Shown: piece after piece, positions 8,469 through 17,162 of the stretch
How positions within the stretch are numbered: the first letter of the stretch is position 1
How the letters are laid out: each line of letters opens with the position of its first letter
Source of the DNA: JBCBTD01 sp039818825
Lineage (GTDB): Bacteria > Pseudomonadota > Alphaproteobacteria > Geminicoccales > Geminicoccaceae
Assembly (NCBI GenBank): GCA_039818825.1
Contig: JBCBTD010000039.1
Coordinates: forward strand, 1 to 39,948
DNA length: 39,948 nt
Direction: 5' to 3'
The notes under the pieces: model-generated
Told to the model about the DNA's origin: nothing
Seen by the model: only the letters and a program-made list of their open reading frames with translations
The model's database searches: none
Position numbers and translations under genes: made by a program

Positions 8469-8717
8469 TCACAGATGACCGGCGTCGTCGTCGTAGCCTT
8501 TGTGATGCGAATGAAACATGAGCACCAGCAAACCGGCCGTCAGCAACAGCGTCGCGCCGCACCCCAGTCCGAGTGCGATCCAGCCGTGGAGGCTGATCTC
8601 GCCGTCGAGCTGCCAGTAGACGTAGGCGACCCCGGCCGCAGCGAGGACCAGCAGCAGCAAGAGGCCGGCGATGACCTCGCGGGCGTGCAGGCCCTTGCGC
8701 ACGGGCTCGGCGGTCAC
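8469..8717 (-). CDS. Small two-helix membrane protein, function unknown
   Basis: The product has 82 residues with two predicted membrane segments, roughly 16-36 (IAGLLLLLVLAAAGVAYVYW) and 45-67 (WIALGLGCGATLLLTAGLLV). It ends in a short His/Asp-rich tail (HSHHKGYDDDAGHL) that could bind metal. The start is GTG at 8717-8715, and GTGA overlaps the ribokinase stop, so translation is probably coupled to the kinase. I do not recognise the family. The His-rich tail and the coupling are the only functional hints. Confidence 0.75.
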   Translation of the reverse strand: MTAEPVRKGLHAREVIAGLLLLLVLAAAGVAYVYWQLDGEISLHGWIALGLGCGATLLLTAGLLVLMFHSHHKGYDDDAGHL

Positions 8718-9646
8718 TTGCTCAACACGTCGTGGACCTCGACGAGGCTCGGCATCGACGGCGCCGTGCCAGGCCTGGTCACCGAGAGGCCAGCGACAGC
8801 AGCGCCGAAGCGAACGGCGGCTTCCGGCTCCATTCCGCGGGCGAGACCGACGGCGAAGCCGCCGTTGAAAGCGTCACCGGCACCCGTCGTCTCGACGACC
8901 GGGCCCGCATCGACGGCGCCGACGTGCACCGAAACTCCAGGCGTGTGCAGCAGAGCGCCGTTGCCGCCGAGCGTGATCACGGCACCACCGGCGCCGCGCC
9001 GCAACAAGCCGTCAGCAGCCTGGCGTGCATCCTCTACCGACGTCACGGCGACGCCGGTGAGGCCTTCGGCTTCGGTTTCGTTCGGCGTCACCCAGTCGCA
9101 AAGGGCGATGAGTTCGTCGTCCAGCGCCATGGCTGGCGCCGGGTTGAGGATGGTCGTCACGCCGGCGCTTCGGGCGATCTCCAGACCGCGACGGGCCGCC
9201 TCGACCGGTTGCTCCAACTGGGTGACGAAGACCTGCGCCGATCGGATGACGCCCCCGGCGGCCTCGACGTCGGCGGGGCTGATCGTCGCCGCCGCGCCGG
9301 GGCAGATGATGATCGCGTTGTCGCCCGTGGCGTCGTCGACGAAGATGTAGGCAGCGCCGGTGTAGGTATCGGGATTGCGGGTGACGACCGGGCGGACGGT
9401 GGCGTCTTGCCAGGTTGCGAAGGCCAGATCGGCGAACGCGTCGTCACCCAGCTTCGAGATGAAGCTCACCTCGGCGCCGAGGCGGCCCGCTGCCACCGCC
9501 TGATTCGACCCCTTGCCGCCAGGACCCAGGGCGAAACGCTCGCCGAGGATCGTCTCACCCATCCGCGGCTGGCGCTCAGCGCGATAGGCGGTGTCAGCCA
9601 CGAACACGCCGAGAATGGCGATGCGGCCCACTTCGTTGAACGGCAT
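8714..9646 (-). CDS. rbsK: Ribokinase (PfkB-family sugar kinase)
   Basis: A 310-residue PfkB-family kinase most like ribokinase, which phosphorylates ribose at O5 with ATP. The N-terminal signature is GPGGKGSNQAVAAGRLGAEV (residues 41-60). The C-terminal signature is ETTGAGDAFNGG with catalytic base Asp258 and the anion hole GAGD. NPAPA and the PNETEAEGLTG stretch are typical of ribokinases. It starts 18 bases after the fucU/rbsD stop and overlaps the next gene by 4 bases. The sugar could be ribose or another pentose or deoxyhexose; the neighbouring mutarotase is of FucU/RbsD type. Confidence 0.88.
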   Translation of the reverse strand: MPFNEVGRIAILGVFVADTAYRAERQPRMGETILGERFALGPGGKGSNQAVAAGRLGAEVSFISKLGDDAFADLAFATWQDATVRPVVTRNPDTYTGAAYIFVDDATGDNAIIICPGAAATISPADVEAAGGVIRSAQVFVTQLEQPVEAARRGLEIARSAGVTTILNPAPAMALDDELIALCDWVTPNETEAEGLTGVAVTSVEDARQAADGLLRRGAGGAVITLGGNGALLHTPGVSVHVGAVDAGPVVETTGAGDAFNGGFAVGLARGMEPEAAVRFGAAVAGLSVTRPGTAPSMPSLVEVHDVLSK

Positions 9647-9664
9647 GTCAGGTTTCCGATCGGC

Positions 9665-10117
9665 TCACTCGGGCGGCGGGATAACACCCTTCTTGAACAG
9701 GAAACACCCATAGAACCGGCGTTCACCGGTCTGGACGACGGCGTAGGCGCGTTTGGCGCGTTCGTAGAACGCGAACCGCTCGATCGACCCCATCGGCCAG
9801 CTACGCCCCTCCGCCGCATCGATCTCGGCCTGCACCTCGGTTTGGACCGGCAGCACCTTGCCCGGCTCGCCGACGACCTCCATGCGCGACGCCGGCTCGT
9901 CGACGAAACCGTCGAGCGGCATGACCGACAGGATCGCGCGGGCGGTGGTCGCCGCGGTCACGCCGTCGATCCGTAACGGAAATCCCGTCACCGTCTCACG
10001 CGCCACCGAATCAGCGGGAAAGTTGGTGTCGACCAAGGCGATGTCGTCGCCGTGCCCCATGGCGCGCAATGCCTGGAGAACGTCCGCATTCAGCAGCGGA
10101 TCGATACCCTTGAGCAT
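9665..10117 (-). CDS. fucU: RbsD/FucU-family sugar mutarotase
   Basis: This 150-residue cytoplasmic enzyme would interconvert sugar anomers before phosphorylation or oxidation. The opening MLKGIDPLLNADVLQALRAM followed by GHGDDIALVDTNFPA is the family signature, with catalytic His22. The C-terminal TGERRFYGCFLFKKGVI is the substrate-site tail. It resembles FucU (L-fucose mutarotase) more than RbsD (ribopyranase), because FucU proteins start MLKGIDP. ATG 10117 has a GGGAGG ribosome site; the 10-codon upstream extension is unlikely. It is first in the operon and divergent from an aldose dehydrogenase-like gene. Confidence 0.88.
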   Translation of the reverse strand: MLKGIDPLLNADVLQALRAMGHGDDIALVDTNFPADSVARETVTGFPLRIDGVTAATTARAILSVMPLDGFVDEPASRMEVVGEPGKVLPVQTEVQAEIDAAEGRSWPMGSIERFAFYERAKRAYAVVQTGERRFYGCFLFKKGVIPPPE

Positions 10118-10242
10118 GATGACCTCCCCCTTGCTCGGCAGCGGCACTCAAGCCCAGCGTCGACGCCTTGACAAGGAGCCGGCGAGCGGGCGCATCATCG
10201 AGCTTCGCTCCGCCGGGCGATCGAGACGCGGGAGGCAGGCAC

Positions 10243-11265
10243 GTGCACGAGACACCGTTTCGCTGCCCGTCAGGGGCAACCCTGTCGGTGACACCCTTGG
10301 GCCTCGGCGGCGCGCCGCTCGGGAACCTTTATGCCGCCATCCCGGAGCCGATCGCCGAAGCGACGCTCCAGGCGGCCTGGGACCAGGGCATGCGGGTCTG
10401 GGACACCGCCCCGCTCTACGGCCTCGGCTTGTCCGAGGAGCGCTATGGTCGGTTCTTGCGCGACAAACCGCGCGACGCCTTCGTCCTGTCGACCAAGGCC
10501 GGCCGGATTCTGGAGGATTGCCCGCCGGAAGAGTCGACACCGGACAAGTTCATCGACGTGCCGTCGCGCAAGTTCGTCTACGACTATTCCTACGATGGCG
10601 TGAAACGTTCGCTGGAACAGAGCCTGGAACGGCTCGGCCTCGACCACGTCGACATCCTGCTTTGCCATGACGTCGACGTCTTCACCCATGGCAGTCTTCA
10701 AGAGTCGGATCGCCGCATCGGCGAGTTCATGGACGGAGGGTACCGCGCCTTCACGGACCTTCGGGGCCAGGGCACCGTCGAGGCAATCGGTGCCGGCATC
10801 AACGAGTGGGAAGTCGCCGAGAAGCTGGCGCGCGCCGGCGATTTCGACGTCTTCTTGCTGGCCGGCCGCTACACGCTCCTCGAGCAGGAAGCCCTGGAGA
10901 GCTTTCTGCCGCTGTGCGTGGAGCGGGGCATCGGCATCATGCTCGGCGGCCCCTACAATTCGGGCATCCTCGCGACCGGCGCCAAGGGCGAGGCCTACTA
11001 CAACTACTTTCCGGCCGAACCGGAGATCCGCCATCGGGTGAATCGCATCGACGGCGTCTGCCACAGCCACGGCGTCACCTTGGCCCAGGCGGCGTTGCAG
11101 TTCCCCCTGGCGCACCCGTCGGTGTTCACCGTCATCCCGGGCGCCAAGACGCCGGCTGAGGTCGTCCAGAACGTCGCCACCCTGACAGCACCGATCCCCG
11201 AAGACCTGTGGCAGGACTTGCGCTCCGAGGGTCTGCTGCACCCCCTGGCACCGGTGCCCGGCTGA
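10243..11265 (+). CDS. Aldo/keto reductase, D-threo-aldose (L-fucose) 1-dehydrogenase type
   Basis: A 340-residue NAD(P)-dependent aldo/keto reductase. The catalytic tetrad is Asp54 and Tyr59 (WDTAPLYGLGLSEERYG), Lys85 (STKAG) and His142 (LLCHDVD). The long active-site loop and the sequence around it (FVYDYSYDGVKRSLEQSLERL) resemble the family of L-fucose/D-threo-aldose dehydrogenase and pyridoxal 4-dehydrogenase. The likely start is GTG 10243 (VHETPFRCPSG) with GGGAGGC upstream; the frame is open earlier without family similarity. It is divergent from the fucU-rbsK operon across 125 bases, so a shared role in oxidising or phosphorylating a sugar is plausible. Confidence 0.85.
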   Translation: MHETPFRCPSGATLSVTPLGLGGAPLGNLYAAIPEPIAEATLQAAWDQGMRVWDTAPLYGLGLSEERYGRFLRDKPRDAFVLSTKAGRILEDCPPEESTPDKFIDVPSRKFVYDYSYDGVKRSLEQSLERLGLDHVDILLCHDVDVFTHGSLQESDRRIGEFMDGGYRAFTDLRGQGTVEAIGAGINEWEVAEKLARAGDFDVFLLAGRYTLLEQEALESFLPLCVERGIGIMLGGPYNSGILATGAKGEAYYNYFPAEPEIRHRVNRIDGVCHSHGVTLAQAALQFPLAHPSVFTVIPGAKTPAEVVQNVATLTAPIPEDLWQDLRSEGLLHPLAPVPG

Positions 11266-11307
11266 CGCCGGTTACCGCCTGGGCGTGCGATGCGGCACGG
11301 AGCAGCC

Positions 11308-11341
11308 CCGGTCGCTCAGCGAGCTTGCCGACGGCGACCGG
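11308..11341. terminator. Inverted repeat between convergent genes, possible bidirectional terminator
   Basis: CCGGTCGC (11308-11315) and GCGACCGG (11334-11341) form a perfect 8-bp stem with an 18-base loop. It lies between the stops of the aldo/keto reductase and the convergent outer-membrane protein gene. There is no T-run on either strand. Confidence 0.35.
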
Positions 11342-11353
11342 CAGTAGCATGCC

Positions 11354-12112
11354 TCAGAAGGAAAACCTGACTCCGAGCATCGGGCCCTGGATGTCGAGGT
11401 CGTCGAGGAGGTCCTGGTTGGCAAGGTTCCAGCGCAGGTAGCGGTAACCTACGGCCAGATCGACCCGCCCGACGCTGTAGTTGACGGTCCCGAGCGCTTG
11501 CCACGTGAAGTCGCTCTGTCCGGTGCCGACATCGGCGTAGTAGCTCAAGTACCAGCGGTCGGTGAGGTCGGTCCGGCCGCGCACGGCGATGATCCCGTCG
11601 ACGGTCGAGCCGGCCTGCGAGGTCTTTCTCTGAAGACGACCGATGTCGAAGGCCAAATCCGTGTCGAGCCAAAGATAGCGCACGCCGCCCATGAGATCGA
11701 TACCGGTCGATCCGGTCGACAACACTTGGTAACCGCCGGCGGTGGTGCTGATGACGCCCTGGAGATTGACTTTGGCCGAAGCCGCTACCGGAAGGCCTAC
11801 GACACTGGCTGTCGTCTGGTCACTGCCTTCGACGTTCAGATAGATCAGGTCGGTCAGCGCGGCCCATTTGCCCTTCCGAACCTCCAAAGTGCCCATGGCG
11901 CCGAAATTCAAGTTCTCGAACAGCTCGGCGAAGTCGATCTGGATGTCGTCGCCTGAGGTCGTCTCTGCACCGATCGCAGCACCCCAGACGTAGACTGCAC
12001 CGTCGACGCGCCAGCGGTCAGGATCGAGCGGCGCCTCGTCTGCCGCCAGCGTGGGGCCGGCGACCACCGACCCCAATGCCGCGATCATCAGACGTCGGGC
12101 GCCGTCGTTCAT
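11354..12112 (-). CDS. Outer-membrane beta-barrel protein
   Basis: The product has 252 residues. A signal peptide covers about residues 1-24 (MNDGARRLMIAALGSVVAGP then TLAA). The mature part shows alternating hydrophobic/polar strands ending in aromatic residues (YLSYYADVG, DLAVGYRYLRWNL, MLGVRFSF). The C-terminal Phe is typical of barrel proteins inserted by BamA. I see no enzymatic motif. The ATG at 12112 has an AGGGAGG ribosome site and starts exactly at the signal peptide, which favours it over earlier starts in the same frame. It lies after the DUF1254 gene on the same strand with a 188-base gap. Confidence 0.78.
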   Translation of the reverse strand: MNDGARRLMIAALGSVVAGPTLAADEAPLDPDRWRVDGAVYVWGAAIGAETTSGDDIQIDFAELFENLNFGAMGTLEVRKGKWAALTDLIYLNVEGSDQTTASVVGLPVAASAKVNLQGVISTTAGGYQVLSTGSTGIDLMGGVRYLWLDTDLAFDIGRLQRKTSQAGSTVDGIIAVRGRTDLTDRWYLSYYADVGTGQSDFTWQALGTVNYSVGRVDLAVGYRYLRWNLANQDLLDDLDIQGPMLGVRFSF

Positions 12113-12300
12113 GCCGGTCACCTCCCTCGCGCGTGTCGATGCCGCGTGAGCGGCGCTTCTGCTCCCGGAGCACGATCCGCCTGTAGGCACGCGGCCTCGT
12201 TCCGGCGACGAACGACGGCGTGAGCGCGTGCCGATGACGTGAATGAAGACCGAGACCTCGGCGCCCATGCCGTCCACCTATGACGCGACAGCACTCCGAG

Positions 12301-13914
12301 TTACTCGACCGGTTCGACGTCGCTCAGCTGCCATGATTTGTCGAAGAAGCTTGGCAGCGGGCTGTAGAGGCGCAGGATCGTGAACCAGCCTTTGTCGGCG
12401 TCGGTCTGGATCCAGTTGCCGCGCTCGACTCCTTCGGGCTGCTCAGGCGCGAAGTAGACCTCCGTCGAGCCGTCCGTGGCTGCCACGGCCGCCGGCGTCG
12501 GATAGCTTTGGCTGCCGGCGCGCGGGAACTTCTGCGGCGTCTGCAGCATCGATCGGGTCTGGTTGTCGTAGAGCGTGAGAGACCAAAATGCGCGCGCCGG
12601 GATGTCCTTGGGCAGCGTCACCTTGTAGGTCTTGGCGCCGTCGAAGGCCTCACCATTGGCGTCCAGGAAACCGATCAGGTACTGCGAGCCGACGTCGGGG
12701 ATCCGCATGATCATGGCGGGCGAATCGAGCGTGTAGGCGTAGTAGAAGGCCGTACGCGAATCGAGCGTACGCGCGCCCGTCGGCGGATTGGGCTTGAACA
12801 TGCCGTCCTCGTAGGTCGGCGGAGGCGTCTCGAACAACGCGCCGCCCTCGAACAGCATGTTCATCCAGTGCGAGCCTTCGTAGTAGGCCCACTCCGGCTT
12901 CACGTCGGCGAAGCGCCACTGGAGCGAGCGGCCGAAGGCTTGGCCGACGGCGGCGGCATCGGTCAGGATCTTCTTCATTCGGTCGTCCGGCGCGAAGTCT
13001 TGGCCCTTGACGATGCCGATGGCTGCGAGCTGGCCGGCGAGCTCGACGTCGTAGCTGGTGGCGGGCTCGGCCTGCACGTTCTCATTGATCATCTCGAAGA
13101 AGCCGTAGTCGCTGGGGGGGACGGTGTTGAACGCCACGCCGCTGCCCTCGACGAACTTCATCTCCGGGATCTCAGGCTCGCCTCCCAGCCGCACCTCCCC
13201 CTCGAGGGCCTCGGCGATGCTGGTCCCCCAGCTGCCCGGCTTGTAGGGATAGATCTTCAGGTTGGCCTTGATGCCCTCGACGGCGGGCTTCGGATCGCTG
13301 CCGTCCTTGATGAACGCGCGCGCCGCGTAGAGCACCTTGTCGGTTTTCGAGTGTGCGACGAAGTACCCGCCTTCCGGTAGCGGGCCGTCATAGCCCGGTC
13401 CGACGATTAGATACTTGCCACCCAAACCGCGATCCGGTCCCGGACGGCCAATGTCGATGACCCACGAGAACCACATGTCGTTGATCGTGCCGAGCCCGTT
13501 GGGCGGCTGCTCGATCACCATCGGCCCGTCGGACAGATCCACCGTGCCCATGTAGTAGACCGTGTCGGCATTGGCCGTGAGGAACAACGAGCTCGAATCC
13601 ATCAACTCGGAGAAGATCACGATGTCGTTGTCGTCGGCGCCGACGCTCTGGAAACCTTGCCGAAGCGCGTAGGCCGACGCGCCGCGGAAGCTGTTGTTGT
13701 AGACGTTGAGTGCGCGCGTGAAATCGATCGTGTCGAAGACGGTCGTGGCAGTTTCCGCGCTCGGCACGCCGCCGCTGAACTCGAGCGTGCCGACACGCGT
13801 CTCGACGCTGCCAGGTGCTGAGAGCGATTCCACGGTCTCAGGCGACACGTCGGCCAGCGACGGCCCGATGGAAAACAGCACGGCGAGGCAGCTAGCCGAA
13901 GCAAGGCGGTTCAT
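12301..13914 (-). CDS. Secreted DUF1254/DUF1214 domain protein
   Basis: The product has 537 residues with a signal peptide at about 1-21 (MNRLASASCLAVLFSIGPSL). The DUF1254 domain is recognised at roughly 60-200 from NVYNNSFRGASAYALRQG, FLTANADTVYY and GPMVIEQPP. The DUF1214 domain is at about 420-520, from PARAFWSLTLYDNQTRSML then GNWIQTDADKGWFTILRLYS. Proteins of this architecture are common in the periplasm of Proteobacteria, but their biochemical role is not settled. The ATG at 13914 has AGGAGG upstream; the earlier frame start has no signal peptide. It is divergent from an AraC regulator across 272 bases, which suggests regulation by it. Confidence 0.85.
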   Translation of the reverse strand: MNRLASASCLAVLFSIGPSLADVSPETVESLSAPGSVETRVGTLEFSGGVPSAETATTVFDTIDFTRALNVYNNSFRGASAYALRQGFQSVGADDNDIVIFSELMDSSSLFLTANADTVYYMGTVDLSDGPMVIEQPPNGLGTINDMWFSWVIDIGRPGPDRGLGGKYLIVGPGYDGPLPEGGYFVAHSKTDKVLYAARAFIKDGSDPKPAVEGIKANLKIYPYKPGSWGTSIAEALEGEVRLGGEPEIPEMKFVEGSGVAFNTVPPSDYGFFEMINENVQAEPATSYDVELAGQLAAIGIVKGQDFAPDDRMKKILTDAAAVGQAFGRSLQWRFADVKPEWAYYEGSHWMNMLFEGGALFETPPPTYEDGMFKPNPPTGARTLDSRTAFYYAYTLDSPAMIMRIPDVGSQYLIGFLDANGEAFDGAKTYKVTLPKDIPARAFWSLTLYDNQTRSMLQTPQKFPRAGSQSYPTPAAVAATDGSTEVYFAPEQPEGVERGNWIQTDADKGWFTILRLYSPLPSFFDKSWQLSDVEPVE

Positions 13915-14186
13915 TGTTCGATCATCCTCCTGGACACAGCGCTCGCCAAGAATCTGCGCGGCGCGCGGGCTCTCGCTCGGAAGGCTATCGGCAGTCTCCC
14001 GGAAGAGTCTGCCCACTTCGCGCCACATTGGCCGTACGTGCTACAAAGGCTCCGTACACGAGACCAATCGCCCATGCTAACCGCACACCCCTCGCTGCCG
14101 AAGGGCCACGCGTCGATGGATGACTCGATCTTCCGCGTTGTCCTCGCTGTGCAAGGGCATGGCCTGTTCGGGTCGGGCCGCTAGCG

Positions 14187-15188
14187 GTGGGTGAGTTCGC
14201 CCTCGTTCGGGCAGCACATCTGCTTCTCTACGTCGACGTGCTGCGCGACGTCGGCGTGCCCGTCGATCGGCTGCTCGACCAATCTCGGTTGCCATCGACC
14301 ATCGAAGAAGCGCCCGACGCCTACGTCAGCGTGGATCTGTCGCTCGACTGGGTTGCGCGAAGCAATCGCGACGTCGAACCGATGGAACTGGGTTTCCTAG
14401 CCGCCCGCGGTTTGTCGTTCGACACGCTCTGCCAGCCCTTCCGGACCTCGCTCCTGGCTGCACCGACGGGGCTCGCTCGGCTGCAGATCTTCCTGCGGCT
14501 CGCTTTGCGCGAAGACAGTGCGCTTCGGACTTGCCTGTACCGCGACGGCGGCGGCGTTCGTGTCGTTTGCGACATCGAAGGATTCGGCCGCCATCCGCAC
14601 GTCTTCTTCGGCGAGTGGCTGAACTTGCATGCCGCGATCATGGTCATTCGGAGTGTCGCCGGTCCGACGTGGTGCCCGGAAGAAATGACCTTCGTCTCGC
14701 AAGGACAACCGCCGGAAGGATTGCTGGAGGCCATGCCGGACACCCGCGTCCTGCTCGGTCGGAGGCACACCTCGGTTCTCGTTCGACCCAGCTTGCTGGT
14801 GCCTGGGCTGGCACAGGATGCGCCCGCTTCGGCAGCTGGCAGCGGCAGTGACCATGACGGTTGGACATTGATCTCCGGGCTCCGAGCAGCGATTCGACCG
14901 TATGTCGGCGACACACATCCAGCCCTATCGCTTGCGGCGGAGGTGATGGGCGTTCGCCCCCGCACGCTGCAGCGACACCTGCGCGCGCGCGGCTACACCT
15001 ACACGCAGATCGTCGAGGAAGTGCGCTTCCAGATTGCGCGCGACCTCCTGGCCGAGTCGTCCGTCAAGATCATCGACGTTGCCATGATGACCGGCTACCA
15101 GAACCCGCAGCATTTCTCGCGAGCGTTCCGCCGCTTCTCGGGCATGACCCCGTCGACTTATCGCAACTCGCTTGCCCAAGTGGACTAG
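14187..15188 (+). CDS. AraC-family transcriptional regulator
   Basis: A 333-residue regulator starting at GTG 14187. The N-terminal two-thirds resembles the arabinose-binding-like domain of OruR/ArgR-type AraC proteins (MGEFALVRAAHLLLYVDVLR and later WLNLHAAIMVI). The C-terminal double helix-turn-helix spans about 235-330: ALSLAAEVMGVRPRTLQRHL, then IIDVAMMTGYQNPQHFSRAF and FRRFSGMTPSTYR. It is divergent from the DUF1254 gene, its most likely target. Its stop overlaps the stop of phaC by 4 bases, tail to tail. The 272-base upstream gap holds no other gene that I can see. Confidence 0.9.
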   Translation: MGEFALVRAAHLLLYVDVLRDVGVPVDRLLDQSRLPSTIEEAPDAYVSVDLSLDWVARSNRDVEPMELGFLAARGLSFDTLCQPFRTSLLAAPTGLARLQIFLRLALREDSALRTCLYRDGGGVRVVCDIEGFGRHPHVFFGEWLNLHAAIMVIRSVAGPTWCPEEMTFVSQGQPPEGLLEAMPDTRVLLGRRHTSVLVRPSLLVPGLAQDAPASAAGSGSDHDGWTLISGLRAAIRPYVGDTHPALSLAAEVMGVRPRTLQRHLRARGYTYTQIVEEVRFQIARDLLAESSVKIIDVAMMTGYQNPQHFSRAFRRFSGMTPSTYRNSLAQVD

Positions 15189-16990
15189 TCGTCTTCCGGC
15201 TTGACGTGCACGTAGGTGCCGGGCGCATCGCAAAGCGGTTTCATCGGTCCCGCGGCAGGATCACGTGCCGGCACCAGATCGCCAGCGTAGCGCTTGAGCC
15301 AAGCCGACCAGTCCGGCCACCAGGAGCCTGGTCGATGCTCGGCCGCCTCGAACCATGCGTCGGCGTTCGCCGCCGGCTCGTCGTTGATCCAGTAGCCGTA
15401 CTTTTTGCTGCCGGCCTGGTTCATGATGCCGGCGATGTGGCCGGACCCGCCGAGGCAGAAGCGGACCGGGCCGCTGAACTGATCGCGGACCGGGTAGCAC
15501 GAACGCCATGGTGCCAGGTGGTCTTCGCGCGTCGCCGCGGCGTAGGCCGGCGTGGTCACTTTGCGCGTGTCGATCGGCGTGCCCAGCACCGACATGGTGC
15601 CCGGATTGGCCAGCGAGTTGTTCAGATAGAAGCCGCGCGCGTAGTCCGACAGCATCTGCGCCGGCAGCCGCGTCGCGTCGGCGTTCCAGTACAACAGGTC
15701 GAACGGCGCTGGCTCACGGCCCATCAAGTAGTTGTTGACGAAGAACGACCAGATCAGGTCGTTCTCGCGCAGCATGGCAAAGGTATTGGCGAGGTGACGA
15801 CCCTCGAGGAAACCCGTCTCCTGGGTATGCGCCTCCATCGCATCGAGATGGGCTGCGTCGATGAACACGCCGAGCTCACCGACGTCGTCGGCAAAGTCGA
15901 AGAGGGTCACGAGGAACGTCGCACTCTTGATCCGTTCATCTTTCTTGGCGGCAAGATGCGCCAAACCGCTGGTGAGCAAAATGCCGCCGATGCAATAGCC
16001 AATGGCGCCGACCTCTCGGACGCCAAGCTGCTCTTCGATCGCGTCCATCGCCGCCAATGGGCCCTCGGTGAGATAATCTTCGAAGCGTTTGTGAGCCAGC
16101 TCCTTGGTCGGATTTACCCATGACATGAGAAAGACGGTGAAGCCCTCATCGACCAACCACTTGATCATACTGTTCTTTGGCTGAAGATCGAGAATGTAGA
16201 ATTTGTTGATCCAAGCCGGTATGAAGAGCAGCGGACGCTCGTGAACTTGCTCGGTGCTCGGTGAATATTGAATGAGCTCGATCAGATCGTTGCGGTAGAT
16301 GACCTTGCCCGGAGTCAGCGCGAGGTTCCGGCCGATCGCAAAGGCGTCCTCGTCGGCCATCGTGATCTTCAGATGGCCACCGCCACGCTCGAGATCGTCG
16401 AGGAAGTGCTCGAGCCCGTCGAGGAGACTGCGGCCGCCAGTCTCCTGCGCGTGCTTCAGCACCAACGGATTGGTGAACGGGCAGTTGCTCGGGGACAACG
16501 CGTTCAGGTACTGGCGGGTAAAGAACTTCACCCGCTGGTGGGTCTTCGGATCGAGACCGGTGGCGTTGTCGATCAGGTCCTGCAGCCACTTCGAGTAGAG
16601 CAGATAACCCTGCTGCATCATGACGAACGCCGGATTCTCGTTCCAGACGTCATCCTTGAAGCGCCGATCGCCAGCCGGTGCCTGGACCACCGGTCGGACC
16701 TGCCCGGTCACCGCGCCGGTCATGAACTGGCCCCAAAGCGCCAGGCCTTCCTTCCACAGCGACGCCTGGGCCTGTGCCAAACGAACGGGGTCGGACAAGA
16801 GCTGGACGCCGAACTCCTGAAAGCTCTGACTGACCGTCTTGCCGTCGATCATCTGGAACTCGTTGCCCAACGCTTCCTGCAACTGCTTCGCGTAGCTCTG
16901 GCTCAGCAATTGGGTTGCACGGCCCGTCAGGGCCAAAAAACGCTGTTGCTGCACGGGATCGAAAACCGGCATCGACGGCTCTGCGGTCAT
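15185..16990 (-). CDS. phaC: Class I poly(3-hydroxyalkanoate) synthase
   Basis: PhaC polymerises hydroxyacyl-CoA into storage polyester on granule surfaces. The protein has 601 residues, typical for class I. The catalytic triad is Cys333 in the lipase-like box GYCIGG, Asp490 (REDHLAPW) and His518 (GGSGHIAG). The N-terminal PhaC domain includes WWxP-related positions and NPLVLKHAQETGGRSLLDGL. ATG 16990 has GAGGAGG upstream; the longer frame start has no family similarity. The usual partners phaA, phaB and phasin genes are not in the window. The GYCIGG form of the box (commonly GYCVGG) is a conservative change. Confidence 0.95.
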   Translation of the reverse strand: MTAEPSMPVFDPVQQQRFLALTGRATQLLSQSYAKQLQEALGNEFQMIDGKTVSQSFQEFGVQLLSDPVRLAQAQASLWKEGLALWGQFMTGAVTGQVRPVVQAPAGDRRFKDDVWNENPAFVMMQQGYLLYSKWLQDLIDNATGLDPKTHQRVKFFTRQYLNALSPSNCPFTNPLVLKHAQETGGRSLLDGLEHFLDDLERGGGHLKITMADEDAFAIGRNLALTPGKVIYRNDLIELIQYSPSTEQVHERPLLFIPAWINKFYILDLQPKNSMIKWLVDEGFTVFLMSWVNPTKELAHKRFEDYLTEGPLAAMDAIEEQLGVREVGAIGYCIGGILLTSGLAHLAAKKDERIKSATFLVTLFDFADDVGELGVFIDAAHLDAMEAHTQETGFLEGRHLANTFAMLRENDLIWSFFVNNYLMGREPAPFDLLYWNADATRLPAQMLSDYARGFYLNNSLANPGTMSVLGTPIDTRKVTTPAYAAATREDHLAPWRSCYPVRDQFSGPVRFCLGGSGHIAGIMNQAGSKKYGYWINDEPAANADAWFEAAEHRPGSWWPDWSAWLKRYAGDLVPARDPAAGPMKPLCDAPGTYVHVKPEDD

Positions 16991-17162
16991 GGGGCGCCTC
17001 CTCGTTCGGCGCAAAACGACCAGCACCCCACCCGCAACGCAACCACCACTTTCGCGATCCCCGCCGGCGGTTCGGTGGCGGCTGCTGGGCCTTCGGCAGA
17101 CGGGCACGGCGGGCGATGGGACCAACGGAGCGGCAGACGCTCGCGACCGGTCGGCGTTCGCG

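Noticed and set aside
7833..9350. Plus-strand open frame of 505 codons opposite the acetyltransferase and ribokinase
   Set aside because: Shadow frame; no family features, and it crosses several real minus-strand genes.
12508..13380. Plus-strand frame of 290 codons opposite the DUF1254 gene
   Set aside because: Shadow with unlikely composition; the opposite strand has a clear secreted DUF1254/DUF1214 protein.
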